A stretch of DNA of 64,000 bases from Pseudomonas extremorientalis. GTDB taxonomy: Bacteria; Pseudomonadota; Gammaproteobacteria; Pseudomonadales; Pseudomonadaceae. The stretch is taken from positions 1-64,000 of the forward strand of contig NZ_MDGK01000047.1 of the NCBI RefSeq assembly GCF_001870465.1, in the 5' to 3' direction. Shown in pieces: positions 1-7,331 of the stretch. The notes below the pieces were generated by a model. That model searched no databases, was not told the origin of the DNA, and saw only the letters and a list, made by a program, of their open reading frames with translations. The position numbers were made by a program, and so were the translations under genes. The first letter of the stretch is position 1; every line of letters begins with the position of its first letter.

Positions 1-213
1 CGCGAGCCTTATTACATCGAGGAGCAGAACCTGCGGTTCCAGGGGCAGTACCTGGATCGGGATGAATTCCCGATGGCGATGTTCAAAGAAGGTGGCAAAG
101 GGGCTAGCGTCAGGTACATCGACCCTAGCGACAACCGAGGCGCAGGCTCCTCGATCGCGCATGCCCTGAGCGGCTATGACGACGGGACCCGAGTAAAAAT
201 AGTCGTGAAGTAA
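1..213 (+). CDS. C-terminal tip of a polymorphic toxin, NucA/NucB-type DNase (partial, 5' end outside window)
   Basis: An open frame runs in from the left edge and ends at TAA 211-213, giving the last 70 residues of a larger protein. They contain RDEFPMAMFKEGG, then a GASVRYIDPSDNRGAG stretch and a closing GYDDGTRVKIVV, the conserved core of the NucA/NucB deoxyribonuclease family; the acidic residues of RDEFP and the EGG segment match the catalytic region. In Gram-negative bacteria this domain commonly forms the C-terminus of Rhs, T6SS or contact-dependent toxins. The gene directly downstream, 16 bp away, looks like the matching immunity gene. The delivery part of the toxin lies outside the window, so its class cannot be told. 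Confidence 0.8.
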   Translation, partial: REPYYIEEQNLRFQGQYLDRDEFPMAMFKEGGKGASVRYIDPSDNRGAGSSIAHALSGYDDGTRVKIVVK

Positions 214-229
214 CCGATTGGAGATTTCC

Positions 230-844
230 ATGCAGATCACAGAAGCACTTGACTCACTCTCTGCTGCCAGCGGCCCATTGGCAGACCGCGTGTCGAAAGT
301 GGCAGCCAAATACAATAAAACTCAGAAGTCACGTATCGAATCGCTGACCCGTCTGGCTTACCTGTTGTACGTCATCAATGAAAACGACCTGGCCGAGCAG
401 CTCACTGCACCGCTGAGCAAAATCCCTTTTGAAAATAACTATGACTATTGGGTCTGGATCGAGGCGTCACTGGTACTCAACGGCACCCTGGCGAGGGCGC
501 GCGGTGATGAGCCCGTGTACGCTGATGCGCTTGCTCGTGTATTGGCGGCGCTGAACACCGGAAACGAGCTGCAAGTCACGGTGAAGCGCAACACCCATGA
601 ACGCTTTATAAGAGGCGAGACCTTGAGCCTGGACAAAATCCAGGACGCGGAGAACGAGGGCGACTTTGTGACAGAGGGCAATCAACGTGTCACTTACCTG
701 ATGAGCCTGTTAAAAATTCAGTTCTTTGATAAACCCGAACATTACCCGCACGAAAAGATAAAGGCCGATATCGAAGAAAATGTCGTCAGAATCAATGAAA
801 TCATTGGCAAGATCGGATTAGAAAAGCTCACGCCATTCAAATGA
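230..844 (+). CDS. Probable immunity protein for the upstream NucA/NucB toxin
   Basis: The ATG at 230 is chosen because TTGGAGA at 218-224 is a good ribosome site with correct spacing; an in-frame TTG at 218 is less likely. The product has 204 residues, no signal peptide or membrane segment, and looks soluble, mostly helical and rich in charged residues near the C-terminus (FDKPEHYPHEKIKADIEENV). I do not recognise the family with certainty. The immunity role is inferred from position: it starts 16 bp after the stop of a nuclease toxin tip, on the same strand, and is followed by a terminator. Base composition looks more AT-rich than in the core genes that follow, as is common for exchanged toxin-immunity cassettes. 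Confidence 0.6.
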   Translation: MQITEALDSLSAASGPLADRVSKVAAKYNKTQKSRIESLTRLAYLLYVINENDLAEQLTAPLSKIPFENNYDYWVWIEASLVLNGTLARARGDEPVYADALARVLAALNTGNELQVTVKRNTHERFIRGETLSLDKIQDAENEGDFVTEGNQRVTYLMSLLKIQFFDKPEHYPHEKIKADIEENVVRINEIIGKIGLEKLTPFK

Positions 845-867
845 AGTCTTGTTTAATCCAATAAAAA

Positions 868-897
868 ATGGGCACCCGACCCAGTCGGCGTGCCCAT
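868..897. terminator. Shared bidirectional terminator between immunity gene and HU gene
   Basis: ATGGGCAC pairs perfectly with GTGCCCAT, with a further CGAC/GTCG pairing inside. On the minus strand the stem is followed by TTTTTTATT, so it is an intrinsic terminator for the HU gene. The stem could also stop the convergent immunity transcript. Confidence 0.75.
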
Positions 898-935
898 CTC
901 TCCTACCACCCCGCCCCTTCGAGACGGTAACGCCA

Positions 936-1211
936 TTACGCGTTGACAGTGTCTTTCAGCGATTTACCCGGCTTGAACGCAACCGTGTTGCTCGCCTTGA
1001 TTTTCACCGGCTCACCGGTTTGAGGGTTTTTGCCAGTGCGAGCGCCACGGTGGCGTTGCAGGAAGGTGCCGAAGCCAACCAGGGTGACGCTGTCCTTGCG
1101 GTGCAGGGCGCCGGTGATTTCTTCGAGAACGGCGTTGAGGACGCGGTTGGCCTGTTCTTTAGTGAGATCGGCTTTTTCAGCGATGGCGGCTGCGAGTTCT
1201 GGTTTACGCAT
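936..1211 (-). CDS. hupA: DNA-binding protein HU
   Basis: This 91-residue protein has the full HU/IHF fold: N-terminal helices (MRKPELAAAIAEKADLTKEQ), the GFGTF turn, the RxGRNP-like DNA-arm signature here written as RTGKNPQTGEPVKI, and the C-terminal VAFKPGKSLKD. HU bends and compacts the nucleoid as a dimer. The length is exactly that of the family. The position beside rubredoxin reductase matches the HU gene called hupA in P. putida; the symbol rests on that remembered synteny. It is transcribed alone with a terminator at 868-897 and a structured leader of roughly 125 nt upstream. Confidence 0.93.
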   Translation of the reverse strand: MRKPELAAAIAEKADLTKEQANRVLNAVLEEITGALHRKDSVTLVGFGTFLQRHRGARTGKNPQTGEPVKIKASNTVAFKPGKSLKDTVNA

Positions 1212-1348
1212 AAGTGAAGCCTCTTTGACGGTTTTTTGTTGTTATGTCCGTGCTGCTCTCTTCTGGAGCAGCGCCCAAAGCGCCGCAGGCTCTACTCTGC
1301 GGCAGACGGGAGTGAGGATGGCATGCCCTCGCACGCTCCGCCAGTCTA
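1212..1348 (-). promoter_or_regulatory. HU promoter and structured 5' leader
   Basis: Reading on the minus strand, a TAGACT -10 element lies at 1343-1348, which predicts a start near 1336 and a leader of about 125 nt. The leader holds two clean hairpins: GCCGCAG/CTGCGGC at 1282-1303 and GCTGCTC/GAGCAGC at 1250-1270. No clear -35 was seen. The promoter call is an inference from the -10 and spacing. Confidence 0.4.
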
Positions 1349-1402
1349 GCGGCGACCTTTCTGGAGGGAAAAACGTGCTTATTCCGACAGAACGACCGGT
1401 AT

Positions 1403-2551
1403 TTACGCCAGCAACGGCGGAAGTTCTTTGTTAAGGGCGAGTTTTTCCATCACGGCGCTGCCAGTCAGTGCGTAACCCAGCAGGCGACCGCTTGCGTCAC
1501 GGCACAGGGCCTTGATGTCGGCGCCCTCGCCTTCGACACTCCAGACGCCTTCGGTGCCCCGAGGCGGTGGCGAAACCACCAGCGGGCAGACCGGGGTTTT
1601 CACGGTCACCGGCATCGGGCCGTAGCTGACGGCAGTGGCGTTGCCGGCCAGGGTCTGGGCCAACGCACGGGCGCAGCTCATCAGCGGCATCACGTACAGC
1701 AGGTTCAGGCCGTCGACCTCGGCGCAGTCGCCCAGGGCGTAGATATTGGCGTGGGAGGTCTTGAGATGGCGGTCCACCATGATCCCGCGATTGGTCTGCA
1801 GGCCGGCGGCGGCGGCCAGGTCGACGCGTGGGCGCAGGCCAATGGCCGAGACCACCAGGTCACAGGCGATCACTTCACCGTCCGACAGGTGAGCTTCCAG
1901 ACCATCAGCGGTGCGCTGCAGGCGATTGAGCACCGGGCCCAGGTGGAAACGCGCGCCGAGGCCTTCGAGGCCGGCCTGTACTGCGGCGGCGGCGGCCGGG
2001 TGCAACAGTGTCGGCATGACTTGCTCGCACGGTGCCACCAGGTCGATTTCATAACCGCCCAGGATCAGGTCATTGGCGAACTCGCAGCCGATCAGGCCGG
2101 CGCCGAGCAGCAGCACACGGCGCTTGCCGGCAGCGGCGGCACGAAAGCGTGCGTAGTCTTCGAGGTCGTTGATCGGGAAAATCAGGTCAGCCGCATCGCC
2201 TTCAACCGGCACACGCACGGTTTCTGCGCCCCAGGCCAGGATCAGGTCGCGGTAGGCCACCGCCTCCTCGCCGATCCACAGGCGCTTGTGACCGGGGTCG
2301 ATGCCGCTGACGCGGGTGTGAGTGCGCACTTCGGCCTTGAGTTGCTCGGCCATGGCGCCCGGTTCAGCCATGCTCAGGCCATCGGCTTGCTTGTTCTTGC
2401 CAAACCCGGTGGAGAGCATGGGCTTGGAGTAGGAGCGCCCGTCATCCGCAGTGATCAGCAGCAATGGGGTTTCGCTGTCGAGCTTGCGAAACTCACGGGC
2501 CAGGTTGTAACCGGCCAATCCGGTGCCGATGATCACGACAGGTGCGTTCAT
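1403..2551 (-). CDS. alkT: Rubredoxin reductase (NAD(P)H-dependent flavoprotein)
   Basis: This 382-residue pyridine-nucleotide-disulphide oxidoreductase transfers electrons from NAD(P)H through FAD to rubredoxin. An FAD-binding GTGLAGYNLAREF lies near residue 9, a second Rossmann motif LLGAGLIGCEFAND near residue 148 binds the nicotinamide nucleotide, and NIYALGDCAEV near residue 270 is the second FAD contact. There is no redox-active CxxC, as expected for the rubredoxin/ferredoxin reductase group. It lies 37 bp downstream of the rubredoxin gene and is probably co-transcribed. In pseudomonads this pair serves alkane hydroxylases or oxidative-stress defence; no alkane hydroxylase is in the window. 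Confidence 0.92.
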   Translation of the reverse strand: MNAPVVIIGTGLAGYNLAREFRKLDSETPLLLITADDGRSYSKPMLSTGFGKNKQADGLSMAEPGAMAEQLKAEVRTHTRVSGIDPGHKRLWIGEEAVAYRDLILAWGAETVRVPVEGDAADLIFPINDLEDYARFRAAAAGKRRVLLLGAGLIGCEFANDLILGGYEIDLVAPCEQVMPTLLHPAAAAAVQAGLEGLGARFHLGPVLNRLQRTADGLEAHLSDGEVIACDLVVSAIGLRPRVDLAAAAGLQTNRGIMVDRHLKTSHANIYALGDCAEVDGLNLLYVMPLMSCARALAQTLAGNATAVSYGPMPVTVKTPVCPLVVSPPPRGTEGVWSVEGEGADIKALCRDASGRLLGYALTGSAVMEKLALNKELPPLLA

Positions 2552-2588
2552 TCCTTTCTCCTTGTAATACTTTTCTGAAAATCGAGAA

Positions 2589-2756
2589 TCAGCCGATTTC
2601 GATCATTTCGAAATCCATTTTGCCCACGCCGCAGTCCGGGCACAGCCAGTCTTCCGGGACGTCTTCCCAACGGGTGCCAGGCAGAATTCCATCATCCGGC
2701 CAGCCGTCCTTTTCGTCGTAGATCAGGCCACAGACGACACATTGCCACTTCTTCAT
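2589..2756 (-). CDS. rubA: Rubredoxin
   Basis: A 55-residue iron protein with the two iron-binding knuckles CVVCG (residues 6-10) and CPDCG (39-43), plus the conserved WPDDGI and PGTRWEDVPEDW core. The longer reading frame upstream is not used: the ATG at 2756 has a GAGGAA ribosome site in front and gives the standard family length. Rubredoxin carries single electrons from rubredoxin reductase, encoded just downstream, to acceptors. Many pseudomonads have two rubredoxin genes in tandem here; only one is present in this window. Confidence 0.95.
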   Translation of the reverse strand: MKKWQCVVCGLIYDEKDGWPDDGILPGTRWEDVPEDWLCPDCGVGKMDFEMIEIG

Positions 2757-2952
2757 TACTTGTTTCCTCAGGAGTCCAGGCTTCTTGGCCGACGGTCGAT
2801 AGACCCGCATTGCCGTACGGCTCAGGGCGTTTTGTACTGATGGTGGCCGGCAGATGCAAGCATGATCGACGCAAACAGCCGGTTGCCTCCGGCAAAAACG
2901 TTGGACGCCATGGTAAGCTCGCCGCCTCTTTTGCTGCCGATACTGACTCACC

Positions 2953-3516
2953 GTGCCGCACTCAATCGACCCTCCCGATGCTTGCCAATGGTTGACCCAG
3001 AGCCACCTGGCCCCTGTACCCACGTCCTTGACCCTCAATTGGCTGTTCAACGAAGACTCGCTGACGCGGCGGTTGACGTGGCTGTCCAACGACGGTTTCA
3101 GCGTCACGCCACTGTTCGAAGGCTGGCAACCGCTACGCGATGACGAATGTGCCGCCCTGGCGCTGGCGCCGGCCAGTATCGGTTGGGTGCGCGAGGTGTA
3201 TCTGCGTGGGCATGGTCAGCCGTGGGTGTTCGCACGCAGTGTGGCCGCACGCGGCGCTCTGCAGGGCGACGGCCTGCATATGGATGAGTTGGGCAGCCGG
3301 TCCCTGGGCGAACTGCTGTTCTGTGACCAGGCCTTCACCCGCCAGGCCATCGAAGTGTGCCATTACCCTCGGCGCTGGTTGCCAGCGGCCGATCAGGTCG
3401 ACGGGCTGTGGGCACGCCGCTCACGCTTTGATCGCGGGCCGCTGAGCGTGCTGGTCGCGGAAGTCTTCTTGCCCAGTTTCTGGCACGCGCTGCACGCCCA
3501 TCCGGAGAATTGCTGA
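2953..3516 (+). CDS. ubiC: Chorismate--pyruvate lyase
   Basis: UbiC converts chorismate to 4-hydroxybenzoate and pyruvate, the first committed step of ubiquinone synthesis. The 187-residue product begins at GTG 2953 and carries the family landmarks: PASIGWVREVYLRGHGQPW with the substrate-binding arginine, the central MDELGSRSLGELLF, and a C-terminal VAEVFLPSFW with the conserved glutamate. It is somewhat longer than the E. coli enzyme at the N-terminus, so a later start is possible. Its TGA overlaps the ATG of ubiA, which marks a two-gene operon. Confidence 0.93.
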   Translation: MPHSIDPPDACQWLTQSHLAPVPTSLTLNWLFNEDSLTRRLTWLSNDGFSVTPLFEGWQPLRDDECAALALAPASIGWVREVYLRGHGQPWVFARSVAARGALQGDGLHMDELGSRSLGELLFCDQAFTRQAIEVCHYPRRWLPAADQVDGLWARRSRFDRGPLSVLVAEVFLPSFWHALHAHPENC

Positions 3517-4406
3517 TGTACCAACGTCTGCTCAAGTCCCTGAACCACCTGAACCCCAGGGCCTGGGATTTCATTCAACTGACCCGCATGGACAAGCCCA
3601 TCGGCATCTACCTGCTGTTGTGGCCGACCCTATGGGCGCTGTGGATCGCCGGCAAAGGCTCGCCTTCTTTAATCAATATCGTGATCTTCGTGCTCGGCGT
3701 GGTGCTGACCCGCGCCGGTGGCTGTGTGATCAACGACTGGGCCGACCGCAAGGTCGACGGCCATGTGAAGCGCACCGAGCAACGCCCGCTGGTGAGCGGC
3801 AAGATCAGCTCCAAAGAGGCGCTGGTGTTTTTTGCCGTGCTGATGGGCATCAGTTTCCTGCTGGTGCTGCTGACCAACACCACCACCATCCTGCTGTCCC
3901 TCGGTGGCCTGGCCCTGGCGGCGAGCTACCCGTTCATGAAGCGCTACACCTATTACCCGCAGGTGGTGCTGGGGGCGGCGTTTTCCTGGGGCATGCCGAT
4001 GGCGTTCACTGCCGAAACGGGTCACCTTCCCGCTACGGCCTGGCTGCTGTATATCGCCAACCTGCTGTGGACAGTGGGTTACGACACGTATTACGCGATG
4101 ACCGACCGGGATGACGACTTGAAGATCGGCGTGAAATCCACCGCCATTTTATTTGGCGATGCGGATCGCGTGATCATCCTTACGCTGCAAGGGCTGTCGT
4201 TGGTATGCCTGTTGCTGGCGGGGGCGCGATTCGAGTTGGGTGGCTGGTTCCACCTGGGTCTGCTGGGCGCGGCGGGCTGTTTTGCCTGGGAGTTCTGGTA
4301 CACCCGGGACAAGGACCGCATGAAGTGCTTCAAGGCGTTCCTGCACAACCACTGGGCGGGGTTGGCGATATTTGTCGGGATTGTGGCGGACTATGCGTTT
4401 CGCTGA
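3516..4406 (+). CDS. ubiA: 4-hydroxybenzoate polyprenyltransferase
   Basis: UbiA attaches the polyprenyl tail to 4-hydroxybenzoate in the inner membrane. The 296-residue protein has about eight membrane segments and both Mg-diphosphate motifs: NDWADRKVDGHVKRT near residue 73 and a second aspartate cluster, TDRDDDLKIG, near 196. The ATG at 3516 overlaps the ubiC stop (TGATG) and has GGAG at 3504, so it is preferred over a TTG two codons earlier. Translational coupling with ubiC is likely. Confidence 0.95.
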   Translation: MYQRLLKSLNHLNPRAWDFIQLTRMDKPIGIYLLLWPTLWALWIAGKGSPSLINIVIFVLGVVLTRAGGCVINDWADRKVDGHVKRTEQRPLVSGKISSKEALVFFAVLMGISFLLVLLTNTTTILLSLGGLALAASYPFMKRYTYYPQVVLGAAFSWGMPMAFTAETGHLPATAWLLYIANLLWTVGYDTYYAMTDRDDDLKIGVKSTAILFGDADRVIILTLQGLSLVCLLLAGARFELGGWFHLGLLGAAGCFAWEFWYTRDKDRMKCFKAFLHNHWAGLAIFVGIVADYAFR

Positions 4407-4431
4407 GGTTTTTGTGGCGGTTGTCCCGACC

Positions 4432-4514
4432 TCATCGGGGGCAAGCCCCCTCCCACATTTGGAATGTGTTCCCCTGTGGGAGGGGTGGTACGACGATTCG
4501 ACTTGCCCCCGGTG
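4432..4514. repeat. REP pair between ubiA and the secreted-protein gene
   Basis: A REP unit at 4432-4460 reads TCATCGGGGGCAAGCCCCC followed by TCCCACA, and an inverted, partly degraded copy follows at 4475-4514. The two lie in a convergent intergenic region and may also act as a transcription stop. The same core recurs at 7148, 9418, 12304, 20778 and 49263. Confidence 0.85.
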
Positions 4515-4534
4515 ATTTCAGCGGCACCGCGTCA

Positions 4535-4912
4535 TCAAGGCTTGATCACGTGCCACGCCCCACCTTTGCCATCACCGGTCTTGTCACCGGCCTTGTGGTC
4601 ATCCTTGTAGGTGTAGACGGGCTTACCGTCATAGGCCCACTGGCTGGTCTGGTCATCGCGGGTGATAACGGTCCATTTGCCCATCGACTTGTCAGTGGAC
4701 TCTGCCTTCAACGGCGGCCAATTGGTCGCGCACTGGTCCTTGCACACGGACTTGCCGTCAGCGTCCTTGTCGAAGGTGTAGAGCGTCATGCCCTTGTGGT
4801 CCACCAGCATTCCGTCTTTGGTCATCGCCGGCTCCGCCGCAAATGCCAGGCCCGGCAGCGTCAACGCAGCCGTCACCAGCAGGGCTTTCCAGGAAATCGT
4901 GCTGTAAGTCAT
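4535..4912 (-). CDS. Small secreted COG4315-type protein
   Basis: The 125-residue product has a signal peptide (SWKALLVTAALTLPGLAFAAEP) and two related modules of the form YTFDKDADGKSVCKDQCATNWPP and WAYDGKPVYTYKDDHKAGD. This is the pattern of the conserved periplasmic 'secreted repeat' family (COG4315), whose function is unknown. The start at 4912 is chosen over a far-upstream one because AAGGAAGG precedes it and the signal peptide follows at once. Two cysteines (CKDQC) could form a disulphide or bind a cofactor. It is divergent from phoB. Confidence 0.8.
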   Translation of the reverse strand: MTYSTISWKALLVTAALTLPGLAFAAEPAMTKDGMLVDHKGMTLYTFDKDADGKSVCKDQCATNWPPLKAESTDKSMGKWTVITRDDQTSQWAYDGKPVYTYKDDHKAGDKTGDGKGGAWHVIKP

Positions 4913-4994
4913 CGGAACCTTCCTTTTGTGGTTGTCAGGATTCGGACTCAAAGCGTAGTCCAGAGAGGCGGGAATTGCCCGAGCGACTAAATTA

Positions 4995-5028
4995 CTGTCA
5001 CACGACTGCAATAATTCCGTTATCTAAT
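4995..5028 (+). promoter_or_regulatory. Pho box and -10 of phoB
   Basis: Two half-sites, CTGTCAC (4995-5001) and CTGCAAT (5006-5012), are 4 nt apart, close to the PhoB consensus of two CTGTCAT units. Exactly 10 nt downstream is TCTAAT (5023-5028), five of six matches to TATAAT. This is the standard layout of PhoB-activated promoters, in which the box replaces the -35. It implies phoB autoactivation. Confidence 0.85.
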
Positions 5029-5067
5029 GCGGCGCAAGACAGTTAAATGACAAGAGGATTTTCGAGC

Positions 5068-5757
5068 ATGGTTGGCAGGAGCATTCTGATTGTTGACGAC
5101 GAAGCGCCCATCCGCGAGATGATCGCCGTTGCGTTGGAAATGGCCGGCTATGACTGCCTGGAGGCGGAGAACTCCCAGCAGGCCCATGCCATTATCGTCG
5201 ACCGCAAGCCGGACCTGATCCTGCTGGACTGGATGCTGCCCGGCACCTCCGGCATCGAACTGGCCCGCCGCCTCAAGCGTGACGAGCTGACCGGGGACAT
5301 CCCGATCATCATGCTCACCGCCAAGGGCGAAGAGGACAACAAGATCCAGGGTCTGGAAGTCGGTGCCGATGACTACATCACCAAACCTTTTTCCCCACGG
5401 GAGTTGGTAGCGCGCCTGAAGGCCGTACTGCGCCGCGCCGGGCCTACCGATGGCGAAGCGCCTATCGAAGTCGGCGGCCTGCTGCTGGACCCGATCAGCC
5501 ACCGCGTGACCATCGACGGCAAACCGGCCGAGATGGGCCCCACCGAATACCGCCTGCTGCAATTCTTCATGACCCACCAGGAGCGCGCCTACACCCGCGG
5601 CCAACTGCTGGACCAAGTGTGGGGCGGCAACGTGTACGTGGAAGAACGCACCGTGGACGTGCATATCCGTCGCCTGCGCAAAGCCTTGGGCGATGCCTAC
5701 GAGAATCTGGTACAAACCGTGCGCGGCACTGGTTACCGCTTCTCTACCAAGGGCTGA
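5068..5757 (+). CDS. phoB: Phosphate-regulon response regulator PhoB
   Basis: PhoB is the OmpR-type activator of the phosphate-starvation regulon. The 229-residue protein has a receiver domain (residues 1-120; acidic pocket DDE at 10-12, phospho-acceptor D54 in LLDWMLPG, ITKPF lysine near 105) and a winged-helix output domain ending in VDVHIRRLRKALGD and VRGTGYRF. The start at 5068 (MVGRSILIVDDE) follows an AGAGGA site; earlier in-frame codons would only add seven unconserved residues. It is followed by phoR with a 45 bp gap and is preceded by its own Pho box. Confidence 0.97.
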   Translation: MVGRSILIVDDEAPIREMIAVALEMAGYDCLEAENSQQAHAIIVDRKPDLILLDWMLPGTSGIELARRLKRDELTGDIPIIMLTAKGEEDNKIQGLEVGADDYITKPFSPRELVARLKAVLRRAGPTDGEAPIEVGGLLLDPISHRVTIDGKPAEMGPTEYRLLQFFMTHQERAYTRGQLLDQVWGGNVYVEERTVDVHIRRLRKALGDAYENLVQTVRGTGYRFSTKG

Positions 5758-5802
5758 GCCAATCGGATCCTGACTTAACAGCTGACAAGGACGCATGTTC
5801 AA

Positions 5803-7125
5803 GTGAACCAAAACTGGCATGGCACCCTGATCCGCCACATGCTTTTGCTGATCACCGGCTGCCTGCTGGTTGGCCTGGTCAGCGGCTATTACGGCTGGAG
5901 TCTGGCAGTCGGCATCGCGCTGTACCTGGGCTGGACCCTCAAGCAACTGCTGCGCCTGCACGAATGGCTACGCCAGCATAAACCCGATGAGGCACCACCC
6001 GATGGCTACGGCCTGTGGGGCGAGGTGTTCGACAGCATCTACCACCTGCAACGTCGCGACCAGCGTGTGCGCGGCCGCCTGCAAGCGGTGATCGACCGGG
6101 TGCAGGAGTCCACCGCCGCGCTCAAGGACGCGGTGATCATGCTCGACAGCGACGGCAACCTGGAATGGTGGAACCGCGCCGCCGAGACCCTGCTGGGCCT
6201 CAAGACCCCCCAGGACAGCGGCCAGCCAGTGACCAATCTGGTGCGCCACCCGCGCTTCAAGGAGTACTTCGAACAGGAGAACTACGAAGAAGCCCTGGAA
6301 ATCCCCTCGCCCACCAATGACCGCGTACGCATCCAGCTGTACCTGACGCGCTACGGCAACAATGAACACCTGATGCTGGTGCGCGATGTCACCCGCATCC
6401 ACCAGCTGGAGCAGATGCGCAAGGACTTCGTCGCCAACGTCTCCCACGAGTTGCGTACACCGCTGACGGTGATCTGCGGCTACCTGGAGACGCTGCTGGA
6501 CAACGTCGACGAGATCAACCCACGCTGGAGCCGGGCCCTGCAGCAAATGCAGCAGCAAGGCTCGCGCATGCAGACCCTGCTCAACGACCTGCTGTTGCTG
6601 GCCAAGCTGGAAGCCACCGATTATCCGTCGGACAACCAGCCGGTGGCCGTGCAAAGCCTGTTGCAGACCATCAAGAACGACGCCCAGGCCCTCTCCGGCC
6701 AACGCGGGCAGCAGATCAGCCTGGAAGCCGACCCGGCCGTGCTGCTCAAGGGCAGCGAAGGCGAGTTGCGCAGCGCGTTTTCCAACCTGGTGTTCAACGC
6801 CGTGAAGTACACCCAGGACAAAGGCAATATCCGCATCCGCTGGTGGGCCGACGAACAAGGCGCGCATTTGAGCGTGCAGGACTCCGGCATCGGCATCGAC
6901 GCCAAGCACCTGCCGCGCCTGACCGAGCGTTTCTACCGTGTCGACTCCAGCCGCAACTCCAACACCGGTGGCACCGGGCTCGGCCTGGCGATCGTCAAGC
7001 ACGTGCTGCTGCGCCACCGCGCACGCCTGGAAATCAGCAGCGTGCTGGGGCACGGCAGCACGTTTACCTGCCATTTTCCGCCGGCTCAGGTGGCGCGCTC
7101 GCGAGCCCTCGACAACGACAACTAA
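5803..7125 (+). CDS. phoR: Phosphate-regulon sensor histidine kinase PhoR
   Basis: PhoR phosphorylates PhoB when phosphate uptake through PstSCAB is low and dephosphorylates it otherwise. The 440-residue protein has two short N-terminal membrane segments (residues 8-45) with almost no periplasmic loop, a PAS domain (about 100-190), the HisKA box FVANVSHELRTPL with the phospho-histidine near 215, and an HATPase domain with NLVFNAVKYT, DSGIGID and GTGLGLAIVK. The start is GTG 5803; the ribosome site is modest. Lack of a periplasmic sensor domain fits the model in which the signal comes from the Pst transporter and PhoU, both encoded downstream. Confidence 0.96.
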   Translation: MNQNWHGTLIRHMLLLITGCLLVGLVSGYYGWSLAVGIALYLGWTLKQLLRLHEWLRQHKPDEAPPDGYGLWGEVFDSIYHLQRRDQRVRGRLQAVIDRVQESTAALKDAVIMLDSDGNLEWWNRAAETLLGLKTPQDSGQPVTNLVRHPRFKEYFEQENYEEALEIPSPTNDRVRIQLYLTRYGNNEHLMLVRDVTRIHQLEQMRKDFVANVSHELRTPLTVICGYLETLLDNVDEINPRWSRALQQMQQQGSRMQTLLNDLLLLAKLEATDYPSDNQPVAVQSLLQTIKNDAQALSGQRGQQISLEADPAVLLKGSEGELRSAFSNLVFNAVKYTQDKGNIRIRWWADEQGAHLSVQDSGIGIDAKHLPRLTERFYRVDSSRNSNTGGTGLGLAIVKHVLLRHRARLEISSVLGHGSTFTCHFPPAQVARSRALDNDN

Positions 7126-7147
7126 ACTAAATACACCACGGGCCTGA

Positions 7148-7176
7148 ATGTGGGAGGGGCAACCCCCTCCCACAGT
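7148..7176. repeat. REP element downstream of phoR
   Basis: ATGTGGGAGGGG and CCCCTCCCACA form a compact palindrome just after the phoR stop. It may also terminate or stabilise the phoBR transcript. It is one of the REP copies with the shared TGTGGGAGGGG core. Confidence 0.8.
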
Positions 7177-7331
7177 GGAGTTGTGTTGTCTTGGAGACGG
7201 TATTCCAAGCCCCGCCCGGCAGTGGGCACTAGGCAAGCGCCCCGTCAGCCGCTACATTGGCCGACTTGCGCCTGCCTTTCAGGCCCGCCTGCCACCCCTT
7301 ACTGAACATACGGAACCTGCAAAACCCCATC

